This document shows, piece after piece, positions 53,431-64,000 of a DNA stretch of 64,000 nucleotides. Each line of letters opens with the position of its first letter. Positions within the stretch are counted from its first letter, which is position 1. The stretch spans positions 344,625,850 through 344,689,849 of the forward strand of contig NC_077230.1 of the NCBI RefSeq assembly GCF_027887165.1, given 5' to 3'. Made by a program: the position numbers and the translations under genes. Source of the DNA: Monodelphis domestica. Lineage: Eukaryota; Chordata; Mammalia; Didelphimorphia; Didelphidae. Under the pieces are notes generated by a model. It saw only the letters and a program-made list of their open reading frames with translations. It was not told where the DNA came from and ran no database searches.

Positions 53431-54065
53431 AGGGGACTAGAGACAGGAATCTCTATAGAAACCCCAGCAAGTGATCATTCATCTTGTGGTTCAACAGCTC
53501 CAGTGACAGAGAGCTCACTACCTCATAAAGCACTTCACCTACTGTTGGAAAGTTCTGATTACTAGAAAGACCTGAGTTCAAATTTATGTACATGTGATAC
53601 TTTCACATGGTCATATATTTTGCCTCTAAAACCACACAGAATAAATTTAATTAGGATTGTATAAAATTTGGAAACTGATATGAAGTACCCTCCTAATATC
53701 AGAAAGGTATAGGTTACTTTGGGTCTTTAAGACAATTATTTCAGAAAATTCATTAAAATCAAAGTAGATTGAGAGACAATAGGATCTTCTTGAAATTATC
53801 TATCAAATCTATGAGTATAAGGGAAGAGTTCATGACCAAACCAGAGATATAGAGATTTCACGGAAGGTAAAATGAACCATTTTTATTATGTAAATTTTTT
53901 AAATTTTTCTTCACAACCTAGGTTCAAATATGGCTTCAGACACTTCCCAGCTGTATGACCCTGAACAAGTCACTTAACCCCCATTGCCTATCCCTTACCA
54001 CTCTTCTGCCTTGGAGTCAATACACAGTATTGACTCCAAGACAGAAGGTAAGGGTTTAAAAAAAA
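53430..54065. mobile_element. CR1/L3 scrap (minus) and a marsupial SINE (plus)
   Basis: CR1/L3 at about 53430-53560 (AACAGCTCCAGTGACAGAGA, GCTCACTACCTCATAAAGCA). SINE 3' part at about 53920-54065 (GGTTCAAATATGGCTTCAGA, ACCACTCTTCTGCCTTGGAG, GACAGAAGGTAAGGGTTT plus A-tail). 53590-53910 is unassigned. Confidence 0.72.
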
Positions 54066-54069
54066 ATTC

Positions 54070-55095
54070 TGCACAAACAGAACCAGTGCAGGAAACTTAA
54101 GCCAAAATTAAGAGAGAAAGGAAAGTGGGGGCAAATTTTATTGTAGATTTCTCTGATAAAGGTCTTATTTCTCAAATATATAGAGAACAGAGCCAAATTT
54201 ATAAGAATAAGAGCCATTACTCCCACTGATAAGTGGTCAAATGACATGAACAAGTGATTTTCAAAGGAAGAAATCAAAGTTATCTATAATTATATGGAAA
54301 AAGCTCTAAATTACTATTAAAGAAATGCAAATTAAAACAGAAAAGGAAAATAACAAATATTGGAGGGGAGATGTGAAAATAGATACACCAATGTGAAATA
54401 GGCGAAAATGTGAATTAATCCAAACATTATTGAGAACAATTTGGAACTATTTCTAAAAAGCTGAAAAACAAATCTTTTTGAATTACAAATACCACTTCTA
54501 GGTTTACACGCCAAAGACATCAAAGAAAAATTAAAAGGATCCATATACACAAAAATAATTATATCTTTTTGTAGTGACAAAGAATTGGAAAAAGGGTATG
54601 CCCATCAATTGAGAAAAGACCGAACAAGTTGTAGCATATGATTGTGATGACATGCTACTGTGCTGCAATAAATTATGAATGGGCTGACTTCAGAAAAACC
54701 TATAAAGACTTGTATGAACTGATCCAAAGTGAAGTGAGAAGAATAAGGAAAACAATTCTCCCAGTAATGGCATTACAGTAATTAGAGTCAACCATGAAAG
54801 ATTTAGTAACTGATCAATACAATGATTCACCATAATTCCAAAGAACTCATAATGAAAAATGTTATCACTTCTAGAGAGAGAGTTAATGGACTCAGAGTGC
54901 AAATCAAAGCATATTTTCTCTTATTCTTTCTTCATTACTTTTCTTGTTTTTATATTTTTCAGATCACAAATAACTTGTATGACTTTATATGTACAATGAG
55001 AGTTGTGTTTTTTGCCTTCTCAATAAGTGGTGTAGGGATGAAGGGAAGGAGAAAATATGGAACTGAAAATTTTTTAAATTAAATTTTAAAAGAGG
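54070..55095 (+). mobile_element. L1 3' end, plus strand, degraded
   Basis: GGTCTTATTTCTCAAATATA, TGGTCAAATGACATGAACAA, AGTGATTTTCAAAGGAAGAA, CAATTGAGAAAAGACCGAAC, ACTTGTATGAACTGATCCAA and the 3' UTR strings follow the same order as the inverted L1 at 1-1000. It abuts the A-tail of the SINE on its left. No open frame. Confidence 0.85.
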
Positions 55096-56370
55096 GACAA
55101 TAGGAACTTTTGCAATAGGATTTAAATGAGATCTTATAATAATGGGCTTTGTGGAAATATATGCAAATGATACTCTTTACAGACTCTTAATAACAAGATT
55201 GTCAGAGTTGAATGAAGCCTCAGAACACAGAATGTCAGAATTGGAAGAAGTTATGTCAGAGATAGAAAAGACTTTAGAACATAGGTTGTTAAAGCTAATA
55301 GACAATTTAATTAAAAATAAGTGATTTTAATAGAGGTTTAACCTTCAGAGCAATCCTATGACATAGGCAATATGCTTTAAGCATCATTGTCCCTATTTTA
55401 CCGATAATCTGTGTCACAAGCTAATCAGTGTCCCAATCAGGATTCAAATTCACATCTCCTGATTTTAAGGCCAGCACTCTGCTAAAGAAAAGATAGAAGA
55501 ACATACAAAGTCATAACAAAAAAGTATCCAAAAAATCAAATGTTGGAAGTCGAAGGGCCCTTAGAGTTCGTCTAGTCCAAATATATCTTCTTACAAATGA
55601 ATAAACTGATTCTCGGAGAGGACAAAATGACTTCTGAAGGTAATTCACACAGCAGACCAGTCTAGATCCAGATCCAGAGCTAGGATTTGAACTGAGGGCT
55701 ACTGATTGTCATTTCAAGACTCCTTGCAACATACCTCACTGCCCCTTTGCTTCCATATACAATGGAAATAATACATATCTCTGTGTGTAAGTGTACCCCA
55801 ATCTCCTATCTCTATGCCTTTGCCCTGGTACCCCACCCACATGCCTAGAATGTATTCCCTCAATAATTCAGTTTCAGGGAGTCTCTCCCATACTTTAAGA
55901 TATCACTCAACCACCCTCTTCTGCATAAAGTCTTTCTGATTACCCAATTGCTATTGTCCTTTCTCCTAAACTGTTATGTATTTAACTTCTTTGTATGTCT
56001 TTATTGACTATAATTATGCTATAGATGTTTGTGTATGCGTGCTCTTGTGTCTCTTCTATTAAAACATAAGCAGGGAGCAGCTAGGTGATTCAGTGGATTG
56101 AGTTACCTGTCCTAGAGACAGCAGGTCCTAGGTTCAAATCTGGCCTCAGACACTTCCCAGCTGGGTAACCCTGGGCAAGTAACTTAACCCCCATTGCCTA
56201 GCCCTTACCACTCTTCTGCCTTGGGACCAATACACAGTACTGATTCTAAAATGGAAGGTAAGGGCTTAAAAAGAAGCACATTTCAAGTAAAAATTGTTTC
56301 ATTCGTTGTCCTTATATCCCCAGTGTCTAGTACAGTGTCCAGTAAATAGCACAAAACTTAAATATTGATT
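55095..56370 (+). mobile_element. MIR copy and an L2 tail split by a full-length SINE
   Basis: MIR at about 55538-55740 (CTTAGAGTTCGTCTAGTCCA). The L2 tail begins at about 55790 (CTAGAATGTATTCCCTCAAT), is interrupted at about 56066-56278 and ends at 56370 (CCCAGTGTCTAGTACAGTGT, TTAAATATTGATTGACTGAA). The interrupting SINE has GGGAGCAGCTAGGTGATTCA, CTTCTGCCTTGGGACCAATA and GGAAGGTAAGGGCTTAAAAA. 55095-55530 includes an imperfect AGAATGTCAGAATTGGAAG repeat and is otherwise unassigned. Confidence 0.8.
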
Positions 56371-57600
56371 GACTGAATGATGTGAAACTAGTGGCCCTGG
56401 ACATGGAGAACTGATAGTTAACAATAGTTATCTAAGAATAATGTTATTGCTAATACTTCTATCCAAACTTGGATTTTTAATAGATTATTCTGGTGTTGGA
56501 GGAAATGGGTTAAAATGTGTTTGTGACATCATGAATGCATGTATTTCCTTAGAGAACATTTAAATAGGAAAATTATTAGTGCAAAAAATATTATAAGCCC
56601 AAAGTTATGTGAGTAGCATAGGCAGCACTTTCATGAATAAGTAGGGATCAAAAGAATCAAGAATATGGAAAAAAGGTTCTCACAGAAGCAAAAGGTTGCT
56701 AGCCAAAGTGCTAGCATAGTTATTGTTATAAAGCATACACATACCAGATTTCACCTAGAGTTCTACATCATATGATGGGTACCCAGATGTTATTAGTGGG
56801 CATGGAGGAGAACTAAAATGTGGCTTCAGAGATAAGTATCAGGAATATCCAGCAGAACAAGAATATATATTTAGTCTTACTTTGAACTCCCTTTGGAAAT
56901 ATTATACCTTGATCAGATAAGCCCTTTGTTTGAGTAAGAATAGAAAGTATGATATAATGGAAATATGGATGAGAAGTAAAGCTCTGGGAAGTTTGCAACA
57001 ACTTGGCTGTGGTAGTCTAGGTTTTTCCCTTTCCAACTTTCCTAATATTTATTGTTGTTTTTGGCCCTGGCTGCTGCACCTCTGAGGAAGGTAGTCTAGA
57101 CCTTTATTTCCCTTGGAGATCTTGTGTGGTCTATTGTCTTGTATTCTTGGGAGCCAGTTCACAAAATATCTTCAAGGCATGATCTGAGTAGGAACAATAT
57201 ATCCTTCAAAGATGGTCTCACAGAATTTGGAAACAAAGTTCCTACAGAAGCAAGAAGTTACTAGCCAAAGTGCTGATAAATCTTGTCTTCTGTAATTTAG
57301 CTTAATCTCTCACTAATGGGGAAGCTTGTTGAGTAGTATATACCTTCATGAGGGCAGATAATTGAGTCCTGGAAAAGATTGCTATCTAGGGTTCTGAGTT
57401 AGCTCTCAAAGCCATATACCAAGCTGTTATCTACCATGCTAATTAAGTGCTATTGGCTGTGGCCCAGACAACATGTCACACATCTAACATGGGTAGTTCA
57501 GCTATGGCACACAACATTGGCCATATATCTGGTAGAACCATCTACAACTAGATTGATCTCTTTAAGGTCTCTTTCACTGATAAATGAATAATAATGAAAA
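56371..57600. other. Unassigned sequence
   Basis: No recognisable gene or repeat family in 1.2 kb. The string GTTGCTAGCCAAAGTGCTAG at 56694 recurs with changes at 57265 (TTACTAGCCAAAGTGCTGAT), each following AAGGTTCTCACAGAAGCAA / AAAGTTCCTACAGAAGCAA. This suggests a diverged internal duplication about 570 bp apart. Confidence 0.5.
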
Positions 57601-57770
57601 TAATAATTTCCATTTCCATAATTCTTTAAAGTTGACAAATCACTTTCTACATAACAAAGCTATGAGGTTAGTAAGACAAGTATTGTTATCCCCATTTTAC
57701 AGAGGAGGAAACTGAGATTGAGAGATGCCACATAATTTGCCCAATGTCGCCAAGCTAGTTTAAATATGGT
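57600..57770 (+). mobile_element. MIR SINE fragment
   Basis: TATCCCCATTTTACAGAGGA, GGAAACTGAGATTGAGAGAT and CATAATTTGCCCAATGTCGC are MIR core strings. Confidence 0.8.
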
Positions 57771-58099
57771 GTAGTAGCTAGAACTGTGGTATGTGTATCT
57801 GAATTATAGTGCTTGAATTCTTTGTACCATTTGTTGGTCTAGTTGCTCCTTATTCTGTTTGAGAAAAATTTTTTACTTTATTTGGTTTTAGTATAGTCTT
57901 TAGATTGGATTCTGTTCTTGTATCTACCATATAGTTCCCTTTTTTTTTATCCTGTTGACAGTTTTTGCCCAATTTTTCACCAGAAGCATGCAAACAGATG
58001 AACACATTTTCATACAACCTTCCAAGAGCAATTTTCCACATTCAATAATCTGACATATGTGTGCACTGCAAACCAGTCCACTCCCCACCTTCCTTTACT

Positions 58100-59460
58100 T
58101 GCTTCTAGTATGAAGCTTTTACTCATTTCTCAACTTTCTGCAATCTGACTTGCAACTTAACCAATTAAACAAAACTGTTCTCTCCAAAGTTGCCACTGAT
58201 CTCTTTATTACCAGCTATGGCACAGTTTTCCCCTCAATTCTAACCCTTCTTGACCTCACTGCAGCATTGATATTATTGACTATCCATTTATACTTGCTTC
58301 TTTCTCCTCTCTAGGCTTTTGTGATAGTGCTCTCTCTTGGTTTTGCTCATTCTTCCTGAATAATTCCTTCTTGATATTCTTTTCTGGTTAAATATCCATT
58401 ATAATAAAATAATAATAATAACAATAACTAGAAAAATAGCATCAAATCCCTTACCTGTGAGTGTTTCTCCAAGGCTCTGTCCTGGATCATATTCTAATCT
58501 ATCTCTCCCTTCTTCTCTGTTTTTTACTCTCTGTGTCTGTCTATCTGTCTGTCTTTCCTTATCAGCTCCCATGAGTTTTATTTGTACTTTTTTGTAGAAG
58601 ACTCCCAAAACTATATATCTAGCTTTCATCTTTCCTGAGTACCAGCTCTCCTACTCCCACCTATTGGATATTTTAAGATGTGCCATAGACATCTTAAATT
58701 CAGTATGTCATTATCTTTTCCCCCAAACCCATTCCCATTCCAAATCTAATTCTGTCAAGAATACCACAATCTTCCTAACCACCTAGGTGTGCAATCTCAG
58801 AATTATCTTTGACTTCCTAACTCTCATCTCACATACCTAATTAACTTGTACATCTTATAATTTCTACCTCCACAATTTCTCTCAAAACTGTTTCCTTCTC
58901 CCATCTCATATATTTACCAACATTCCCTATTTCAGGCCCTCATCACCTCTTCCTTGGACTATTGGAATAGCTTTTTAGTTGGTCTTCCTGATTCAAGCCT
59001 CTTTCTTCTCCAATCCACCACTCAAAAAGCTACAAGTAACTTTTCCCTTCCATATTCAAAAATAGCAATGGTCAAATATACATTCCTTTGTTTAGTTTTT
59101 AAGACCCTTCACAATCTGTCCCCAGCCTAGATTTCAAATCTTATTATGCATTACTTACACCAGCAAAATTAATCTTCTTTCTGTTCCTTACACTTGACAT
59201 TTCATCATCTATCTTAGTGCCTTTGCGCTGGCTAGCTGTCGTATTTGCAATGCACTCCTACTTTACCTCTGCCTTTCATAATCCTTTTTATGCTTTGACT
59301 TTCTGCTCATGACATCTTCTATGTGAAGACTTTCTTAATCCCCAACTAACTATAAGATTTTTGAGGGAAAGGATGATTTCCTTTTTCTCTCTGTATTCAT
59401 AATTTCTAGCATAGTGTCTGGCACTTGGTAGGTATTTAACAATTGCTTATGAAATGATTT
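58100..59460 (+). mobile_element. L2 LINE, long 3' half
   Basis: The order of degraded L2 ORF2 strings is preserved: CTTTCTGCAATCTGACTTGC, TTGCCACTGATCTCTTTATT, TTGACCTCACTGCAGCATTG, CTCTAGGCTTTTGTGATAGT, TCAGCTCCCATGAGTTTTAT, GGCCCTCATCACCTCTTCCT, GGACTATTGGAATAGC and CTTCACAATCTGTCCCCAGC. The 3' end is near ATAGTGTCTGGCACTTGGTA. No open frame survives. It is one of the more complete ancient elements in the window. Confidence 0.87.
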
Positions 59461-59479
59461 ACTGAAAAACAAAAATACT

Positions 59480-60200
59480 TAGGTTTTAATTTTGCCCCTA
59501 AGGTAACATTACTTAATATATCCTTGCCTCTGACATGTCTTCCAAATCATAGTTTTAAGTTCGTATCCTTCAATTTCACTGAATATACTTTTCAAGCAAT
59601 TCTTTTGGTCAACTCTTTAATATTTTCCAAGTGAATTATGTTATCTACAAAAAAGATAATTTCATTTTTTTTCTTATTTATATATTTATTGTTTTGATTT
59701 TACTTTCCTATCTTATTGCTATAGCTAGAATTTTTAGGACTATGTTAGGACTATCCTTGCCTTACCATGGATCATATTGGTAAGGTTTCTAACTTTTCTC
59801 TATTATATATAATATTTATCCTATTATTTGTTATTTATTTTTTTTATCCTATTATTTGTTATTATAAGGAAAGGTCCATTTACTTCTGTGCTTTCCAGGT
59901 TATTTTTTTAACAGAATCAAGAGTTGGATTTTGTCAAAAGCTTTTATAGCATCAATTGATATAATCATTTAAAAAATTATTTACATTATTAACATGATTT
60001 ATTTTTTATATATAACATGTGTATATATAGTTTTTCTCAAACCAACCATGCATTCCTGGTATAAACAATATTTTCATAATACATAGTTATTCTAACATGT
60101 TGCTATAACCTATTTGCTCATTTTATTTCAATTTTTGTAGTAATAGCCATTTAAAATATGGGTCTACATTGATCAATAGTATTCCTGTATAAGGAATATT
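59480..60200 (-). mobile_element. L1 reverse transcriptase fragment, minus strand
   Basis: AAAGATAATTTCATTTTTTT, TTGTCAAAAGCTTTTATAGC, ATCAATTGATATAATCATTT and CCAACCATGCATTCCTGGTA are the inverted L1 RT region (compare 2270-2420). Heavily diverged, with AT insertions. Confidence 0.82.
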
Positions 60201-61240
60201 CAAATCACAGAATTTTTAATTTAGAAGAGTTTTATAAGACCTCTAATCTAATCCCTCTCTAAAAAAGAATTCCCATACTGAAGAAATCAGATTATTCACA
60301 TATTTACCTATGCAGATGGTAGTACAAGGACCAGGTTTGAAACACAAATCTCCTGACCTCAAATCCAGATCTCTTTTCCTCATAACATGAGCCTGAGAGC
60401 CAAGAAACAGATCATTGGTCCCATTGCAATCATAGGCTCATAGAGTATATTTCTTGCAGTGGTACTGATATACCTCTTCAAACCATGGAATGGCTACAGA
60501 ATACTCATAGTGCTGACACAGCCATCTCAACTAGATCATCTTTAAAGTCTCTGCCAGCTTTAGTATTCTATGAGTCTATGAGCACGGAGAGACCATTAAC
60601 TTTGGTGTGCCATTAGTATGGAATTAGATTAATCTATCTGCAATGATACTAACATAATTAACTGATTCCTTTCAACTTAGTTTAACTTAATAACATTGGT
60701 TGTCTATCACATGTGAGGCACCGTGCTTGACAACAGAAGGAACAATAACCCCCGGTCTCAAGGAGTTTATATTCCAGATGGAAAATGCAACATGTATTCA
60801 AATATGTAAGGTTGGGACTGAATGATTTTTTAAAAGTACATTCTAGCTCTAAACATTGTAAAAGCTAAAATTAAATCCCAAATCATAAAATATTATATTT
60901 TAGGAGATTTATTAATGATCATTAGAAATCAAGGAATAAAGAGGATACAAAATAAAGACCATGTGCTCATGGCTGATCAGCCAGTTCAAAAGCCCGCCTT
61001 ACCACCACCAAGCTCGGAACAGGAAGTAAAGAGGTGGGACCCTCCATGTCCCTGCCTAATATCCCCTGTCTACAGGAAGTATGTAATGACAGGAAGTTGG
61101 TGGGCTCCCAGGAAGTGTAGTTCTTTTTTAGGGTAACAGATTTTTCAATTATACAACATTCATATTTCACTGAACTACAATCCATATTCCTCTATTATAT
61201 CCCAGAAATCTCTTCATTTTGGAAGATCACTTCAACCCTG
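60200..61240. other. Old MIR copy, possible LTR remnant; otherwise unassigned
   Basis: MIR-type at about 60205-60370 (CCCATACTGAAGAAATCAGA). 60860-61140 has LTR-like features on the minus strand (TTAGGAGATTTATTAATGAT, then a CCACCACCAAGCTCGGAACA region), but its edges and identity are unclear. Confidence 0.4.
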
Positions 61241-61930
61241 AAACTCATAGCTCAGAAGTACCCTTGGCTTCTGTGGTTCCTCCTTCTGAATGGATGGCTC
61301 CTTCCAGAACCTTGTAAGGGCAGGTTGCAAGAGGAAAGATGAAACATTGAAAGAAGAGGTGATTGACAGCAAAGACTGTTGGTAGCAGAGGATGCTGGGA
61401 GAGAAGAATGGACTTAGAGGAGTTCAGTGAAGAACTCACGGGGGAGGGGGTTGAACAGAGATCTCGAAGAGGCAGGAAACGTATTCCTTGCTGGAGATCT
61501 TACCAAGAGCCAACAGAAGATTCACCTGTGTTTAGCCCTGAGAATACTCTTACAAAGTTATTTCAACAAAATAGTACCTCAAGGAACATCTCACCAGAAG
61601 GTCAAGACTCTTCAGACCCTTGAGGGTTGTGGACTCTCTGCCTGAGAACCTGGCTCTCTCCCCTTTGCCTTTTGCACCTGCTCAGATTATTCCTTAGCCC
61701 CCGTAGCATTAAAAATAGGAGGGAGAGAAATAATGGGAAAGGGAAGGAGAAACTCTGGTTCACTTGACAGCTGCCAGAGTGAAGGACCTTTTGGGGCATA
61801 GATCAGGGACCCCAATTTCCACATTCCAACTCCCCAACATTCCTCATAGTCATTGCCCATTAAACTTCCTTACAAGCAGCCAGATATCATCAAGTGGCTT
61901 TGTTGAGGCTACATTTCAGTTATAACAGAG
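61240..61930 (+). mobile_element. Possible LTR, plus strand
   Basis: A GC-richer block contains CATTAAAAATAGG (about 61707) and a polyadenylation-like CCCATTAAACTTCC (about 61856). It ends near TTCAGTTATAACAG at about 61925, where the sequence character changes. The layout resembles other LTRs here, but no duplicated end was found. Open frames through it are short. Confidence 0.4.
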
Positions 61931-64000
61931 TGCTAATCAAGACCCCTCCCCTGCTGAGTCAAAGGACTGGAGGAGGCTTGTCTCTGTGCCTTCCTCATAC
62001 CAGGGATTTGGGGGGTACCTCTTACATCACCTGATAGGGGAGACCTTTTTTCATCTTCCTATCACCCTCACATAACAGGGAAATCCCATTTTCCTGAGTA
62101 GCACCCCTTGACAGCATTATCCAGGAGAAGTGAGTGAGAGAGAGTATAGGAGCCAGTCCATCAAGGCTCCTACCATACAACACCTACCTCCTTCACAACA
62201 AGCTCCCTTTAGACCATCTTTAACCATCCTTAAGGTAACACCAGTATCTAGTTCATTTATAATCCTTACAACCTCCATGTAAGAAGGATGCCCATACAGG
62301 CCATCTCTTCATTTCTCATCAGGCTGTAATAAGACTATCATGTATCTTCTTCTCACCCCATTTTCAGCTTTTTTTTTAAAATGTGTAGTCATCTCTCATT
62401 AAAATGTAAGTTTATATTCCCAGAGCTTAGCTCAGTATCTAGGACAGAGTGTGTCTTTAATATAATGCTTCTCCAGACTAAACTCTACAACCTTTGAATC
62501 TAAATAAATGAAAGTTAATTTGAGGAGGGAAAGAACATTATTATCTGGGACAATATAGAAAGGAACTGGCATCTTATCTGATCCTTGAAGGAAGCTATGA
62601 ATTCTAAGAGGTACACATGAGGAGGAAGTGAATTCTAGGCATGAGAATATGCAAAGGAATGGAGATAGGAGATGAAATGCCTATTGTAATACTATTTCTC
62701 ATACATACCTCACAAAATTGTTGTGAAGATCAAATGAGATCATATGTAAAAAAGCACTTTTCAAATCTTAAAGTTCTAAATCATTGTCAGTTTTCATTCT
62801 TTATTGTTATTATTATTAACAAAAGGAAAGGTGGGAAGATTCAGGAAGGAAGAAAGAGGGTAGAGAATTTGGCATAGAGCAAAGGAAGGGCCAGAGAGTG
62901 GGGCATAAAATGAGATCTGAGTGAACAGACTAATGATCATAGAAGAATATGGCCCCTGGTTACAGGGCAGTCTCTTGATCATTGGCTTGGCTGAACTCCC
63001 AGATGGGTTAATACTTTTGTTCACAAAGTAAACAAACTCCCCCAAGACATAAATTATTGCTATTAAATGCTTTGAAAGTGGAGCAGCAAGTAACTTCCTC
63101 TGGGCAATGGCAGAGGCAGAGGCAGACTCTAAGAAGAAATCTAAAAGCCTTACCCATTGCTGAGCTTGTGTACTACCACAATATCTGTGCCATAGACAGA
63201 AATGTCCCTGGAGCAGCTAAGGACAATATTCATTTGACAACAACATTTTATTGGAAATATCCCTTAAAGATAACCAATTCCCTTTGGTCTAATCCTGTCT
63301 CACCAAATGATCTTCTGATCTCTAGTTTGGTCTCTTGAAGAGACATATCCATCAGAGCAAGAGTCCAGTCTGAGTTTTTCAATCAAGAAAATAGTTGTGA
63401 ACATGTGAAAATAACCTTTATGGAAGTGAAGAGATCTAAATTCTGATCTCTCCAAGGTCTGCCCATAGGTAGCTGTTTGACCATAGATATGTCATTTGAC
63501 CTTCAAAGGTCTCATTTTCTCTTCTATAAAATGAGAGGAGGTCTTGATATTCTCTAAGATAATTTCAATATACTCCTGAGATTTCTTTTAGCTCTAACAT
63601 AGTCTTCATAGGATTTTGAGCAGAAAGAAACATTGAAAATCACCACAGGATCACTTCCTCACTTTAAGTGTAAGAAAACTAAGGATCAGAGAGATTAAGT
63701 GATTTTCTGAAGGTCACATAGTGACAATCGACTTATTGAAGTGCTAGGTCTATGCCCCAGTGCTACCACTAACTCAATATGCTTTGGCAACCATAAAATC
63801 ATAAGACCACCTCTTTAAACCTTAGTGTCAAACATTTCCTACTGATTCTTCCATTTTGAGGAAGGGCCCAGACCAGTCAATCTTCAATCCCCTCCCCACT
63901 GTTCTTAGGACTTTCCAGACTTCAACACCATGACACAACACAGGTAATCTTCATCTTTCCTCCATTTCATCTCCCTTTTGGGGGTCATCTTTCTCCATTA
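61930..64000 (+). mobile_element. L2 and MIR scraps among unassigned sequence
   Basis: L2 tail at about 62390-62460 (CATTAAAATGTAAGTTTATA, CCCAGAGCTTAGCTCAGTAT). MIR 3' part at about 62690-62790 (AAAATTGTTGTGAAGATCAA). MIR copies at about 63450-63600 (CATTTGACCTTCAAAGGTCT) and 63620-63790 (GTGATTTTCTGAAGGTCACA). The stretches 61935-62380, 62800-63430 and 63800-64000 show no gene or element I can support. Confidence 0.6.

Noticed and set aside
55142-55324. 60-residue Glu/Leu-rich frame that looks like a coiled coil
   Set aside because: It comes from an imperfect AGAATGTCAGAATTGGAAG repeat. No splice sites or conservation cues.
58399-58629. 76-residue minus-strand frame
   Set aside because: It lies antisense in the L2 copy and has no supporting features.

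Overview
This is mammalian genomic DNA, almost certainly marsupial. The type of interspersed repeats shows this. There are many copies of a tRNA-derived SINE with the 'wallaby/opossum' body (ends in TTGCCTAGCCC..TTCTGCCTTGG..GGAAGGTAAGGGTTT plus an A-tail) and of MAR1/MIR-type SINEs. Marsupial-type L1 copies lie beside ancient L2, CR1/L3 and MIR copies. Introns, microsatellites and AT-rich spacers fill the rest. There is nothing prokaryotic: no operon, CRISPR array or phage.

Only two intact protein genes are convincing. They are tandem, same-strand olfactory receptors at 36228-37166 and 50886-51842, and both resemble human OR2AT4. Each has a single coding exon. Each is preceded, exactly 44 nt upstream of the ATG, by a polypyrimidine-AG splice acceptor. 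Further upstream (32.76-33.25 kb and 45.31-45.84 kb) lie two stretches that resemble each other. Each holds an Olf1/EBF-like TCCCNNGGG core, a TTTAAA-like box and a CAG|GTRAG splice donor. I read these as duplicated promoter plus 5' noncoding exon. The two receptors share a very similar central part (TM3-TM6) and an odd Glu just after the DRY motif.

Layout. 0-5.75 kb: minus-strand L1 with broken ORF2 and ORF1. 5.75-13.25 kb: a pile of plus-strand L1 pieces with nested insertions (a hAT element with exact 8-bp target duplication, a solo LTR with 5-bp duplication, another LTR), closed by about 540 bp of degenerate triplet repeat. 13.25-16.2 kb: SINE, L1 and CR1/L3 scraps. 16.26-20.85 kb: a minus-strand class I (gamma-like) endogenous retrovirus with gag, pro and pol, all broken, its 3' end lost. 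21.2-22.7 kb: its probable leader/LTR, hit by a 577-bp insertion with 14-bp target duplication. 22.9-32.7 kb: MIR, MAR1, SINE, L2, CR1/L3 and hAT copies, a CpG-rich patch and a 385-bp TTCC/TTTC array. 32.7-37.4 kb: first receptor unit. 37.4-45.2 kb: repeats, including an 839-bp AAAGG/AAGGG polypurine tract, an LTR and a candidate minus-strand signal-peptide exon. 45.3-51.9 kb: second receptor unit. 51.9-64 kb: MIR, L2, SINE and L1 remnants and a possible LTR.

The most interesting signals are the duplicated receptor unit with its preserved upstream exon architecture, the conversion-like tract between the two receptors, and the shared DRYE change. Repeat names are from recognition of sequence patterns, not from a database search, and most repeat edges are approximate.
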